A program made the translations under genes and the position numbers. From Setoptus koraiensis (taxonomy: Eukaryota > Arthropoda): 64,000 nucleotides of DNA. The stretch is taken from assembly GCA_048013815.1 (NCBI GenBank), contig CM106585.1:12214001-12278000 (forward strand), written 5' to 3'. This document shows positions 11,512-21,583 of the stretch, one piece after another; the stretch's first letter is position 1, and the number at the start of each line of letters is the position of its first letter. A model generated the notes under the pieces. The model saw only the letters and a program-made list of their open reading frames with translations, was not told the DNA's origin and did no database searches.

Positions 11512-13129
11512 CAGAGGAAGAATCTGAAGATGAGCTCGACTCATCAGAAGGTTTCGGGTAGTAGACACAACTAAGATCTTGATAATCTCCATAGTGATCA
11601 TTGGAAAGGTATTTCACAAATCTAGCAGTCTCCGAATCTCTATATATCAAACTTAAACAGTTAGACTTTGGTTCAACAGTCAACAACTCCTCATCCTCGC
11701 CTTTCGCAATATAAGAAATGAACCCACCATGCTCGTGATCTACCTCAAAATCGTGATTGAAGTGTAATATACAATCAAGAGCATTGGCTTCATTGTTTTC
11801 CTCACTGTGATCATGTATTAAAGTATAGAAACCACTTTGCCAAGATCTGAATTCCATTTTACAGTCTGGTAGCTGTTCGCAACGATCACTATCTGATTCT
11901 ATACTGTCGTTCTCCAGGTTTAGTCCAGTTATTTTGGCCAACATGAGAAAGAAGAGATTGCTTCTGAAAATTCTGATCAGTTCTTGACAAATCTTCGGCA
12001 GTTGTAAAATTTCTGCTCTTTTATAATTCCTCAAGTTTAAAGGTCCAACGAGGCTCCAATTTTGTTTCTTTTTAACTGATTTGGTAAGAGCATCACACAG
12101 TTTATCGTATTTATCCTTAGCCAGGAACTCTGTCAGACTGATTTCGCTAGTTTCGGAAAATGTTTTGCTCACTCTCTTCCATGTTTTCTCCATCATATAA
12201 TCATGATTAATCCAACTTAAAAACACCTTATCCATTCCTTCATCGTCTTGCAATGGAATCATTCTTGGTATGGGATCGACTTCAATCCATTTATCATTCA
12301 CTGCTGTTTTTTTCCGAGAACCGTGAAACCAACCATTTATGCTAAGACGACAGCCATCTCGATTTTTAACTTCCTCAACTGCATGCCAAGACCTTTCTGT
12401 TGTTTTAAAGTATACTAAGCTGTTTGCTCTGGGATAAAGACAACTTTTGACAGTGGTAGGATAAAGTCTGCAATCGCGTTCATGTTGAGAATCTGATGAC
12501 AGAATTTGCAGGGCGCCGCCATCCTCAGGCCGCCAGTCTCTATCCACCAGGTAATAGATGAAAGCTACGAGCCTCCCTTTGTTTTTCATTCTCTTTATGT
12601 CGTCGTTGTGACATAGAAGATAGTCTCCACAATCGTATCGAGAGACAGTCATATCAATGTGGGAAGGGTCTAGATCCAGACCAATATCCTTTTCTATGGT
12701 CGGCCTAACAACCTGTTTGATAAATTTGATGAATTTATCTATCGCTTTAGATTTGCCACCCTTGATTTCCACAACGATATCTTTACTTTGTGCAAATTTG
12801 TACAGGTCGTTGTTCTTTTCATGTAGAGCAATCTGTTCCAATATATCGTTGCGTAGTTGATGCACCAGAGTTTCCTCTTTTAACAGGTCACTCATCAATG
12901 AAACTTCGTATGGTTCTTTGGTAACCACGGAACTGTTGATTTTCGAATCAGCACCGTATTTCGGTAGAGTACGTTCAACCGATTTGACTGGTTTTCTATG
13001 GTCAAGCTTAATCGGTTTGGTTTTTTTCTTTTTCTCCGTAAGCTTACTCTCTTTAGTGAGTTTGCTTTTTCTGTTGATCTTCAGGCCAGCGTCCAAGGTT
13101 CGGACCTTCTTCTTTTTGCCCTGATTCAT
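11507..13129 (-). CDS. OGFOD1: OGFOD1 ribosomal prolyl hydroxylase
   Basis: 2-oxoglutarate/Fe(II) dioxygenase; family members (human OGFOD1, yeast Tpa1, Drosophila sudestada1) hydroxylate a proline of ribosomal protein uS12/RPS23. Single exon, 540 aa, full length for the family. The catalytic domain shows the iron triad His174 and Asp176 (LLCHNDD) and His249 (SWHAVEEV), with the 2-oxoglutarate Arg261 in CRLSINGWFHG. The C-terminal non-catalytic OGFOD1 domain is recognisable (EFRSWQSGFYTLIHD; EHGGFISYI). The N-terminus (first ~50 residues) is a Lys-rich probable nuclear localisation region, and the protein ends in an acidic Ser-rich tail (DESSSSSDSSSE). An AATAAA on the minus strand (11511-11506) overlaps the TAA stop, as in ELL. 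It is divergent from ILVBL across a 654-bp spacer. Confidence 0.95.
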   Translation of the reverse strand: MNQGKKKKVRTLDAGLKINRKSKLTKESKLTEKKKKTKPIKLDHRKPVKSVERTLPKYGADSKINSSVVTKEPYEVSLMSDLLKEETLVHQLRNDILEQIALHEKNNDLYKFAQSKDIVVEIKGGKSKAIDKFIKFIKQVVRPTIEKDIGLDLDPSHIDMTVSRYDCGDYLLCHNDDIKRMKNKGRLVAFIYYLVDRDWRPEDGGALQILSSDSQHERDCRLYPTTVKSCLYPRANSLVYFKTTERSWHAVEEVKNRDGCRLSINGWFHGSRKKTAVNDKWIEVDPIPRMIPLQDDEGMDKVFLSWINHDYMMEKTWKRVSKTFSETSEISLTEFLAKDKYDKLCDALTKSVKKKQNWSLVGPLNLRNYKRAEILQLPKICQELIRIFRSNLFFLMLAKITGLNLENDSIESDSDRCEQLPDCKMEFRSWQSGFYTLIHDHSEENNEANALDCILHFNHDFEVDHEHGGFISYIAKGEDEELLTVEPKSNCLSLIYRDSETARFVKYLSNDHYGDYQDLSCVYYPKPSDESSSSSDSSSE

Positions 13130-13783
13130 TCTATCCTAATAGTTGTAAAATATTGTATCTATACTGTTGTATTATTATTATTATTATATATATAATTAGT
13201 CTAATAGATTAAATGTATAATATCCGAGACAATGATGTTCACGCACTGTTATCATCTCATCCCCAGTTGAATGTTTACAATCTTCACGACCACGTGATTA
13301 CGGCGCGTGAAAATCCCTGAATCTGGCCACCGAATGAGCTTTTTAAGGAAGGGAATGTTAATACCCCAGAAGAAGGAGTATTTATTTTGTTCTCTGACAA
13401 TAGAAAGCCATGGGTGCGAGGGAGGCACAAGTGCATTTCCCTTGCGCACAAGTGAGCGCGTAATTAAAATTCCTATGGACTTCTTCACAATCAGAAACTT
13501 TGTTGCGCATTTGGGGAAAAAAACTTGATCTATAAGACAGGTACAAAAGTTCTCAATTTTGGCTAGACCTAGCGCTCATCCAGTTGAGAGCACAACAGGC
13601 CGCTAAGGGGTCACTTGTTCTTTGTTAAATTCTGACATGTTAATCACATATATTATCGACTGACTAATTGATGTGTATTCAAGCAGGCTATAATTAGCTA
13701 CGTCCAGTCAACTAGTCGGCAACCTTCGTGCCTCGGAAGAAAAAGAGGATCCCTAATTTAAACAACACCCCCTACCTCAGACC
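13130..13783. other. Shared spacer between divergent OGFOD1 and ILVBL
   Basis: 654 bp between two start codons on opposite strands, a likely bidirectional promoter. It contains short open frames on both strands (about 13250-13530) without recognisable domains. No TATA box or RNA gene was identified with confidence. Confidence 0.45.
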
Positions 13784-15880
13784 ATGTTATCCTTATGGAC
13801 GCTTTTGTACAATGTGGCTTATTGTGGTCTGGTGGCCTTCAATGTCGCAAACACAATCTTTCCAATCATAATGATATTGGCAATGTTTCTTAGACAATCG
13901 AGAGTCTTTTATTCATTCTTCAACAAGGTGAACATCTTAAACCATTGACCACTCCCACTCACTAATGGCCAGACAATTATATACTTATACCTGTTCATTT
14001 CTTTTATATCACCACATCAACAACAGGCTGACAAAACCTCTCCCATTAACGGAGGAGAATTAGTGGCTAAAGTGCTCAAATCCCACGGAATTGTTAACAT
14101 ATTCGCTCTACCTGGTGGACACGTGACGCCAATAAGTGTGGCTGCCGATAAGCTTGACATACGCGTAGTTGAAGTTCGTCACGAAGCAACTGCCGTTTTT
14201 GCGGCCGATGCTAGTGCCAGATTATCTGGTATTCCCGGAGTGGCTCTAGTGACGGCCGGACCTGGACTCACTAATACAGTGACCGCTGTTAAGAATGCGC
14301 AAATGGCTGAATCACCAGTAGTTATTATAGCGGGCGCGGCGGCAACTCTACTCAAGGGTCGTGGTTCACTTCAGGACATAGATCAAATGGCATTGTTGAA
14401 ATCCACAACTAAAAAATGCTTCTCAGTCACCACTACGAGGGATATAGTGACGAAATTAAGAGATGCTTTTAAGGTATCCCAGACTGGAGTTCCTGGTCCC
14501 GTTTTTATTGAATTTCCCGCAGACGTTCTGTATCCATATTCGGTAATTGCGAAACAACTTATGGAAATGTCTCCCACAAGAAAGAAATTTGGGACCAATA
14601 CACCAGCGACGAAGCCATCGCTTAAGTCACGTTTGGTTGATGCCTATCTTCAGTTCTTGTTGAACAATATATTTGCGGGGCTCGATCATAAATGGGAGAC
14701 GTCACCACATCCGATAAGTTTGAAATATCCGAAGAAATACCAAATCGACAAGACAATAGATCTTTTGCTCAAGGCCCAACGACCCGTTATTATATTAGGA
14801 TCGCAAGCAATATTGCGTCCGTTTGGTCCGAATATGGTCGCCGAATGCATCGAGAGGCTTGGAGTACCTGTTTACTTAGATGGATCTGCCCGTGGTTTGT
14901 TGGGCATTTGGAACGATATGCAATTCAGGCATGCTCACAAGGAAGCAGTCAGAGAGGCGGATGTCGTTCTTGTGTTGGGTGCTATCTGTGACTTTAGACT
15001 GGGCTATGGTTCGATATTCAGTCCTTCAAGCAAGATTGTTTGTGTCAACAGATCAAAATCTCTAGCATCGCTCAATTCTGGAATAATGTGGAACCCTGAT
15101 CAGATTGTAGAGTGTGATGTGGGCAAGTTTATAGTTGAAATAACGACAGCTCTCAATAATATATTTCCAACTAATGATGTCAACAACAATCCTGATGGAC
15201 TATTGTCAAGACAGATTGACAGGAACTGGTGTGAGAAATTGAAGCGACATGAACAAAATAAGAACGACTCAATTGATAAAATGTCACGTGAAAGCCCCGA
15301 AAAGTACTTAAACCCATTGAAAGTGATCAAGACTCTTGACAAAGTGTTTGAGAATGACGATAAAATTCTAGTTGCAGATGGTGGCGATTTCGTCGCCAGT
15401 GCCCCTTACATTCTCAAACCAAATGGACCCTGCCGTTGGCTTGACTCAGGACCGTTCGGGACTTTGGGATGTGGTGCGGGATTTGCCCTGGCCGCCAAGT
15501 TACTTTATCCAGACAGGAAAGTTGTCGCCGTAATGGGAGATGGAGCGTTCGGTTATGCCATTCCAGAATTGGATACTTTTGTCAGACAAAACCTCCCTGT
15601 TTACATGCTCATTGGCAACGATGCCTGCCGGACACAGATAGCAAGCAAACAACTTCCTGTCTTGGGGTCCACTGTTAGTTGTGAGTTGGACAATACAAAC
15701 TATCACGCGGTTGCTGACGGATTCGGGGCAAAAGGATTTTGGGTGAACTCGGATGAGCATCTCGACGAGAAAAAAGTTCTTGCAATGGCTCGCAAATGTA
15801 TGATAGACGATGAGAAAACTGTTGTTGTCAATGCTCTTATTGGTAAAACCAAGTTCAGAGATGGTAGTTTGTGTGTATGA
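13784..15880 (+). CDS. ILVBL: ILVBL / 2-hydroxyacyl-CoA lyase 2 (acetolactate synthase-like)
   Basis: ThDP-dependent ER-membrane enzyme; in mammals ILVBL (HACL2) cleaves 2-hydroxy fatty acyl-CoA in alpha-oxidation. Predicted 665 aa from two exons, 13784-13927 and 14027-15880, with a 99-bp GT-AG intron. Exon 1 encodes the N-terminal membrane anchor (hydrophobic residues ~5-37). The PYR-type domain begins [16 protein letters not shown] and carries the cofactor-activating Glu101 in [30 protein letters not shown] follows. The ThDP/Mg motif is [12 protein letters not shown] (from Gly552) with Asn579 at the expected spacing. The C-terminus FRDGSLCV matches the conserved family end. Both halves are intact with no broken motif. 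An AATAAA occurs near 16124. A degenerate copy of its codons for the [14 protein letters not shown] region lies 270 bp downstream. Confidence 0.95.
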
Positions 15881-17947
15881 ACTTGGGGTCTCTCTTCGAA
15901 GATCAATGTTGAAGGACGTATTCTCAGCGTATTTCAACCAGGGAAACACCCGAGGAAATAATTATGGTCTGCAATTCGTGCTACACTTGTTCGGTTCGAT
16001 CAACCAGAGCGACAACATGAGAATATAAACCATTACGCAATACCGAGGGGCCGGTCACTAAGCGCGATATCGGGCAGTAGGCGTATCTAGCACGGTATGA
16101 AATTCTTACCGCAGATTGTATAAAATAAAGGCGTAGAGTTTGCATTTCGAGCAGTGATAAGCACTTAAATCCATTAAAAGCGATCAAAACGTTGGACAAA
16201 TTATTCGTTGATGATGATATTATACTAGTGACAGATGGTGGTTTTGTCGCTAGTGCCTCCAACATTCTCAATGTTTAATTGCAGCCTAATTATAGGGAGC
16301 GCGCATCGAGTTAGAGATATGTTAGATTTGGCAAGCTTGTCAACTAAACGCTGCTGCAACTATTCTAATAATAATAAAAGACACAGTTGTGGAGTTGTCT
16401 AATCTGCATATATATCAAAGCCCATAATGATTGTTCATTGTTTGTCTGCTTGTCCAAGGCCATGTTGCCTATGTTTATGAATGCTGGCTCAATCATATCA
16501 TGAATAATAATAATAATGCTTATAGCAATCAAGAAATCTTATAATTGCCCAACTTATAGTTGAATCAACGTTTCGGTTGTTCTTAGCCTCTTTCACAAGT
16601 CGAGATTCTCCCACTCTCTTTAAAGCTGCAATGAAGTTACATCAACTGGATGATTGTATCACAACCGATCACACGTGTTGCAAATATTACTACCGTAGTT
16701 TCTCATGATATCCCGTGGAAATGAAAATAGTATATCGATCCACCATTACAGCGCACTTATTTGTGGCTTGTCTGTTATCTTATATATCACGTAATGGCGA
16801 GCGTTTACGGTTCAATTCAAAGTGCGCCTAATAGAGATTGCATCAACAAAATGAGTAAATAGATCATCACCAAGTATAGGCAAAAAAATAACATAGGAGC
16901 AAAATATTCAACAAATTCAACCATCGCCAAAATAACTCTATTAATTCAAGTATCTGGTTTTGGATTAAAGTCCACCAGTTCATCAAGCAACAGTTTACAC
17001 ACTCAAACATCTTTGAGTTTCCTTATCATTCTACTGTTCAGAGTTACAACCTTACACGTAGGATACAATTTTTACTATCTTACTGGAAAGTTTTTCTTTA
17101 TAATGAATCTGGACGGAGAACTGATAAGGCCATAATAAGATGACAGACGCCAATGATTAAAAGATCTAAAATAGTTTTAGGGGTTTATTGAATGACACGA
17201 TCGTTTTTACTCAATCATGCATAGTAGAACAGAATCTATTAGTAATTCTTCAAGATAATAAGCACACAAATTGTTTGTTTATCTTCTTTATACTTCAATT
17301 CAACAATTGAATTCAACTGGGTCATTCAACAACAAGTAATGTCGTATTGGATATGGACAATAAGGAAACATTGGACTCAAGTGCTAATCTGCACTTGGAC
17401 TCTTCTAACATATGTCTGCAACATCTTCAATCTCTTCCTCACAGTTGAGGTCATAATCATACGTTTTTTTTTTCATTTGTACCTAGAAGTTGACTGAATA
17501 GTTTATAAATTGGTAATCCATTGGTTTAAGCTAAATAATGTAGAGGGATAACTCGTTCTAAATGAATTTATGGCACCACCGTTCAGAAGAAACGACGACA
17601 TTAACGTTGTAATGATGACAAATAAATGAAGATGATTCAATTGGTTGGCGTTATGGTGGGTAAATGCTTCTATACTATTAGTCATATCTTTTCTGATAAC
17701 TGATTCAATTCATGCTACATACAGCTTTCACGTTTACTCCTTGAATTGCATAGTATCCTTCAATTTTATCACACTAAACTTGCAATCAAGTTAACATCTT
17801 CGACGAAGCGATATTTTGTTATTTTTACTGAAATGATCTAATCTGGCATCAGTTATCATTTGATATACATCAAATTAGTCAAAATTGTGTTCAAGTAGTT
17901 TTCTTTCTTGTAAGTATATCTGGGGAAATTTTGTAGGAAAAAATCAT
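15881..17947. other. AT-rich intergenic region after ILVBL
   Basis: 2.1 kb between the convergent ILVBL and KLHDC10 genes. It contains the ILVBL-derived fragment annotated separately and a likely ILVBL polyadenylation signal near 16124-16129. The remaining ~1.6 kb is AT-rich with scattered stops in all frames; nothing else was recognised. Confidence 0.5.
16151..16275 (+). pseudogene. Degenerate fragment of ILVBL coding sequence
   Basis: Translation in one frame gives KHLNPLKAIKTLDKLF, then ILVTDGG and FVASASNILN before a stop. This aligns with the ILVBL segment [23 protein letters not shown] and [10 protein letters not shown] encoded at about 15301-15420. The nucleotides are clearly related but diverged, and one codon is missing after DGG. 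No flanking ILVBL sequence is recognisable on either side, so this is a short decayed copy, most simply the remnant of a tandem duplication. It is too short to encode a functional enzyme, and no splice sites suggest it is an alternative exon. Confidence 0.75.
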
Positions 17948-19769
17948 TCAACTTGCAACTTCGTAGGCCTCTTCCATTCCAGTCATTTGCACTAATTTAG
18001 GATCGAGAACTTTTTCATGCACATAGTGACGTAAGGCCAGAAGACATATGGTCTTAAGAGATGGTATTTTCAGCCAAATGCTTGTCAACTTGTTGTTACG
18101 TGAATCTCCGCTTTGATTATCGACACCACCGAATATAGTCAATTGCCCTTGTAACCCGATGCTAGCAGCGTGGAAGTAAACAGGATAGGGCATTTTTGGT
18201 GCAATCAGTGTCCATTTCAGTGTGTCTAAATCAATGTGCCATATATCTGGACAAATCTGCTGACCATCTGTTCCTCCGCAAACATAACAATCTTTGTTCA
18301 ATACGGCAAGTGAATGGCACTTTCTAGGATTAGGAAAAGAATTTGATAGATTTCTTCCGCTGGAGTTTGTACGCCAAAACGACCAATCACAAGTCTCGAG
18401 ATCAAATACGGGCAACTGTATTTTAGTTTTTGGTATGATTTGGATTGGAATAACAAAAATATCAATTAGTAACATGACTCTTTATAAATGCTGGGATGAA
18501 TTTAGGGTGTCGAAAGATTATACATTGGCCTAAACTTACGGTATCTAGTGAGTAACATTTGTTATTTGTTCCACCTCCAAATAGATATAGCTTATTATTG
18601 TAGAAAGCAATCTCATGCCTATACCTGTTACCAGGTTCATGCTCAAATTCTGTTGTTTTAAATAAAGGTGTCCATTTCTTGTTATATAAATTAATCTTGT
18701 GTACATCTAAACTATAACGAAAGCCATTAGTTCCTCCGATAATATAGATATCACCTCGGCTTTCATCTATGGCCATGGCCTGACCGTACATTTCTTGAGG
18801 GGTAAAGGATGGATCTGACAAAGGTTTGACAGTTTCCCAACGATTTCTTTTAATATGATAGATTGTTAGTTTGTTAGATGAATTTTCGCCAAATGGTAGG
18901 CCAGTGCCGCCATAAATGATGAGTCTATCACTGAGGAAGCCCATACAATGTGAGACTAGTTTTTCTGGAACATCCCCTTCAGTGTATAATTTCTCCCATT
19001 GTGTGGTGCGCCAGTTATATTTCCAAAGCTCTCTAAATAGAGGATTGTAACGAGACCAAAATGGATCCTCCGAGAGTTCAGTGTCGTCTCTGGCTACTTT
19101 AACATTGAATCCTCCGAAGGAATATAGGTCGCCTTTATCGTCGGCCACCATTCTATGGCCCGATCTCGCTTTAGGATTTTTGTCAGATCTAGGGTGTATT
19201 TCTGTGAATTCGAGCACTTGAAATTTGTACATGATGGCCTCGTCACCATTTTGTTGATCCTTGAATTTGCTGTTGCTAGAGCTATTGCTGCAACTGTTGT
19301 TGCAGTCAATAATATTGAATAGTCTAGAGTTTTTGTTAATATTGAATAATGATTTATTAGCTTCATCAACTGGATGCCTGAGAGCGTTTCTGTTGTTTGT
19401 TGTTCTGTTATTACTATTGTTTGAGCCTACGCCGCCGCTGCTGCTGGCGCTGTTATCTATGCTGCTGTTACAGCTGCCAAATATCCGTAGATTGTCCATG
19501 AATAATCTAGTCCTGGATCTTATGTTGAGAATAACGTTACCGTTGTATCCGAGACTGTTGTTGTCGTTGTTGTTGTGGTCTCTGTGGTAGTTGACTGTGT
19601 TGCCTGTGCTGCTGCTGTTGTTGTTGTTGTTGGGACTGGCGTTGTTTGTGTTGTTTGTGTTGTCGTCGATATTGTTGTTGTCGTTATCATTGGTTGGTGT
19701 GCGTTGGTTGCTGTTTCCTCCACCCATCCATGCTTTTCTGTATACTTTGACAAATCTAGTTGTTGGCAT
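17948..19769 (-). CDS. KLHDC10: KLHDC10-like kelch protein (CRL2 substrate receptor)
   Basis: Kelch beta-propeller protein related to KLHDC10, a Cullin-2 E3 ligase substrate receptor (Drosophila relative: slim). Two exons, 19769-18540 and 18415-17948, separated by a 124-bp GT-AG intron, encode about 565 aa. Asn/Ser-rich low complexity fills residues ~15-175. Kelch blades run ~190-520 (SGHRMVADDKGDLYSFGG, VSHCMGFLSDRLIIYGG, YGQAMAIDESRGDIYIIGG, YRHEIAFYNNKLYLFGGG, CHSLAVLNKDCYVCGG, FHAASIGLQGQLTIFGG). Near the C-terminus SLKTICLLAL fits the elongin BC-box pattern, as expected for a CUL2 receptor. The start is uncertain: ATG 19769 (MPTTRFVKVYRKAW) is my choice, MYKFQ at 19232 is the latest possible, and the frame stays open upstream to ~20771. 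Confidence 0.88.
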
Positions 19770-20648
19770 AATAGTGAGGCGATGAATAGCGTCGAGTATA
19801 AAATTGTTTGCCAAGCATTGGTAAATAGTGACGATTGTGTTGAAAAGCAGTTGCGTTAATGATGTAGTGGCCGTCGGTCTGGTGGGCTGGCGCTGCGTCG
19901 GGTTCGCGGGTGCGCGGTCGAGGCGTGTCGCGGGCGGTGCGGCGCTGTCGCGGGCTACGGCAGGGTTGGCAGTGAGGGCTACGGCTGTCGGTGCGTCGTT
20001 GGGCCTGGATTTGTTGGCGGCGGATACGCGGCGGCGGGTGCGGCGACGGCGACGACTACGGCGATGCGGCTGGCCGGGGCGGCGACTGTCCACTGGCGAG
20101 GGGCGGTGGCCGGTGGCGGCGATATCTGTCGAGCTAGCTGGCGGACAGTCGTTGAGAGTTTCTCCGGCGACGCTCGTGACTGAGCAAGTGTGATAATAAC
20201 AACGCCAGTAACGACGATAATGCTGATAATAGCGAATAGTGAAGTCGCAGCGGCGCGAGAGGGCGTCCGCGAGCTTGCTGGCGAGCGAGGCTGGCGTCAG
20301 GTGGGTCCGAATGGCTGCTGCGCCCGCGACCACAATGCCCGAGCACAGTGATGCAATTACAATTGCAGCGGCGATATTTGTGGCTGGCGAATCGGTTTCG
20401 CTATCGGTGGCGTTTGTTGTGGCCTGTGCAATGTTGTTGTTGTTGTTGTTGTTGCTGGTGGCGAGATAAATTGTGTTGTTGGCGTGATTGTTGAGAGGGG
20501 CGCTAATGTTCGAATGACGACGATATTTAAATGACGATCTGGCGAGACGACGGTTCGCGTAGCTGCTGCAGTGAGTGCGATCTGCTGCTGCTGCCGCTGG
20601 TAGCCACAGTGCAAGAAACAACAACAACAAAACAAGCAAACAGCAATG

Positions 20649-20650
<2 letters not shown>

Positions 20651-20699
<49 letters not shown>

Positions 20700-20707
20700 G
20701 TGTGTGA
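20651..20707. repeat. TG microsatellite
   Basis: About 57 bp of almost perfect TG repeat upstream of KLHDC10. Read on the minus strand it would encode a Thr-His run within the open extension of the KLHDC10 frame. Confidence 0.95.
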
Positions 20708-21495
20708 GCAGAGCGGACGAGTGGCCAAGTGAGCGCACAAAGCGAGCGCTCGCAGTGAGTAATACACACACGCTCGCTCACACAGGCAGCTACGCTCTTG
20801 AAAACGCAAATTGTGGCAACCCGTTAACGATGATGTAATGCTCGCACTTGATCCGTGCCCGCCCGCGCCCCTGACGTCCGGTCGGCGCAACGCTGCACTG
20901 GCGGACTGTTTCGCCGATTGGGCCGATTATCAAAAAAGGGCGCCCGTCTGATTATCTAATTATCTGTTTGAGTCTGTTTGTATCTTTTTGTTGTTTGTGT
21001 CTGTTGTTTGCACAGTGTGTGCGCTGCCGACACGCTGCTACCCACCCGATGCGGCCCGACTCCACGCCCCGTGCGGCACTGCTCGCTGGGCACCCGCGCT
21101 CGGCTGCCGTTTCACTGCCAATGCCGACGCTGCTGCCGCTGCCGCTGATCCAGTTACCACAAAATGGGCGATCAATGGCCGATGTGCGGTATGTGTGTAT
21201 TCGCAAACTGTGCCACCGGGACGCTGTGACGCAAAACTGTGCCACCGAGACGCAATGCTATTGAGAGCGCGATGCGATCTTGCAATTTATAATGGCGCAC
21301 ACGCTACGACGCAATTGTGCGCACCCTGCCGCCAGCGAGCTCAACTTGAACTGTTCAAGTGTGTGTGTGTATGTGTGCGCGCCTAGTCGCACTAACGCAA
21401 TGCCACCAACAGCAGCGCTGACTAGCGAGCACAATGGCTTGTCATTGACAATGAACTGGTGACTAGCGCCAGCAGCACGTGAACTCGCAACTGCC

Positions 21496-21583
21496 GTTGG
21501 GCCGCCTTTACAAGTTCGCTGGGCCGCCTTTACGGGTTTGCTGGGCCGCCCAAACAGATTCGCTGGGCCGCCTAAACGCAGGC
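21496..21583. repeat. 22-bp minisatellite, four copies
   Basis: Four adjacent 22-bp units sharing the core GCTGGGCCGCC, each followed by a more variable half. Non-coding context upstream of KLHDC10. Confidence 0.85.

Noticed and set aside
16000-16120. Possible tRNA because of a GGTTCGATC string
   Set aside because: No matching cloverleaf stems could be built around it.
19828-20193. 121-codon Arg/Val-rich plus-strand frame opposite the KLHDC10 leader
   Set aside because: Shadow of GC-rich minus-strand sequence with no recognisable domain.
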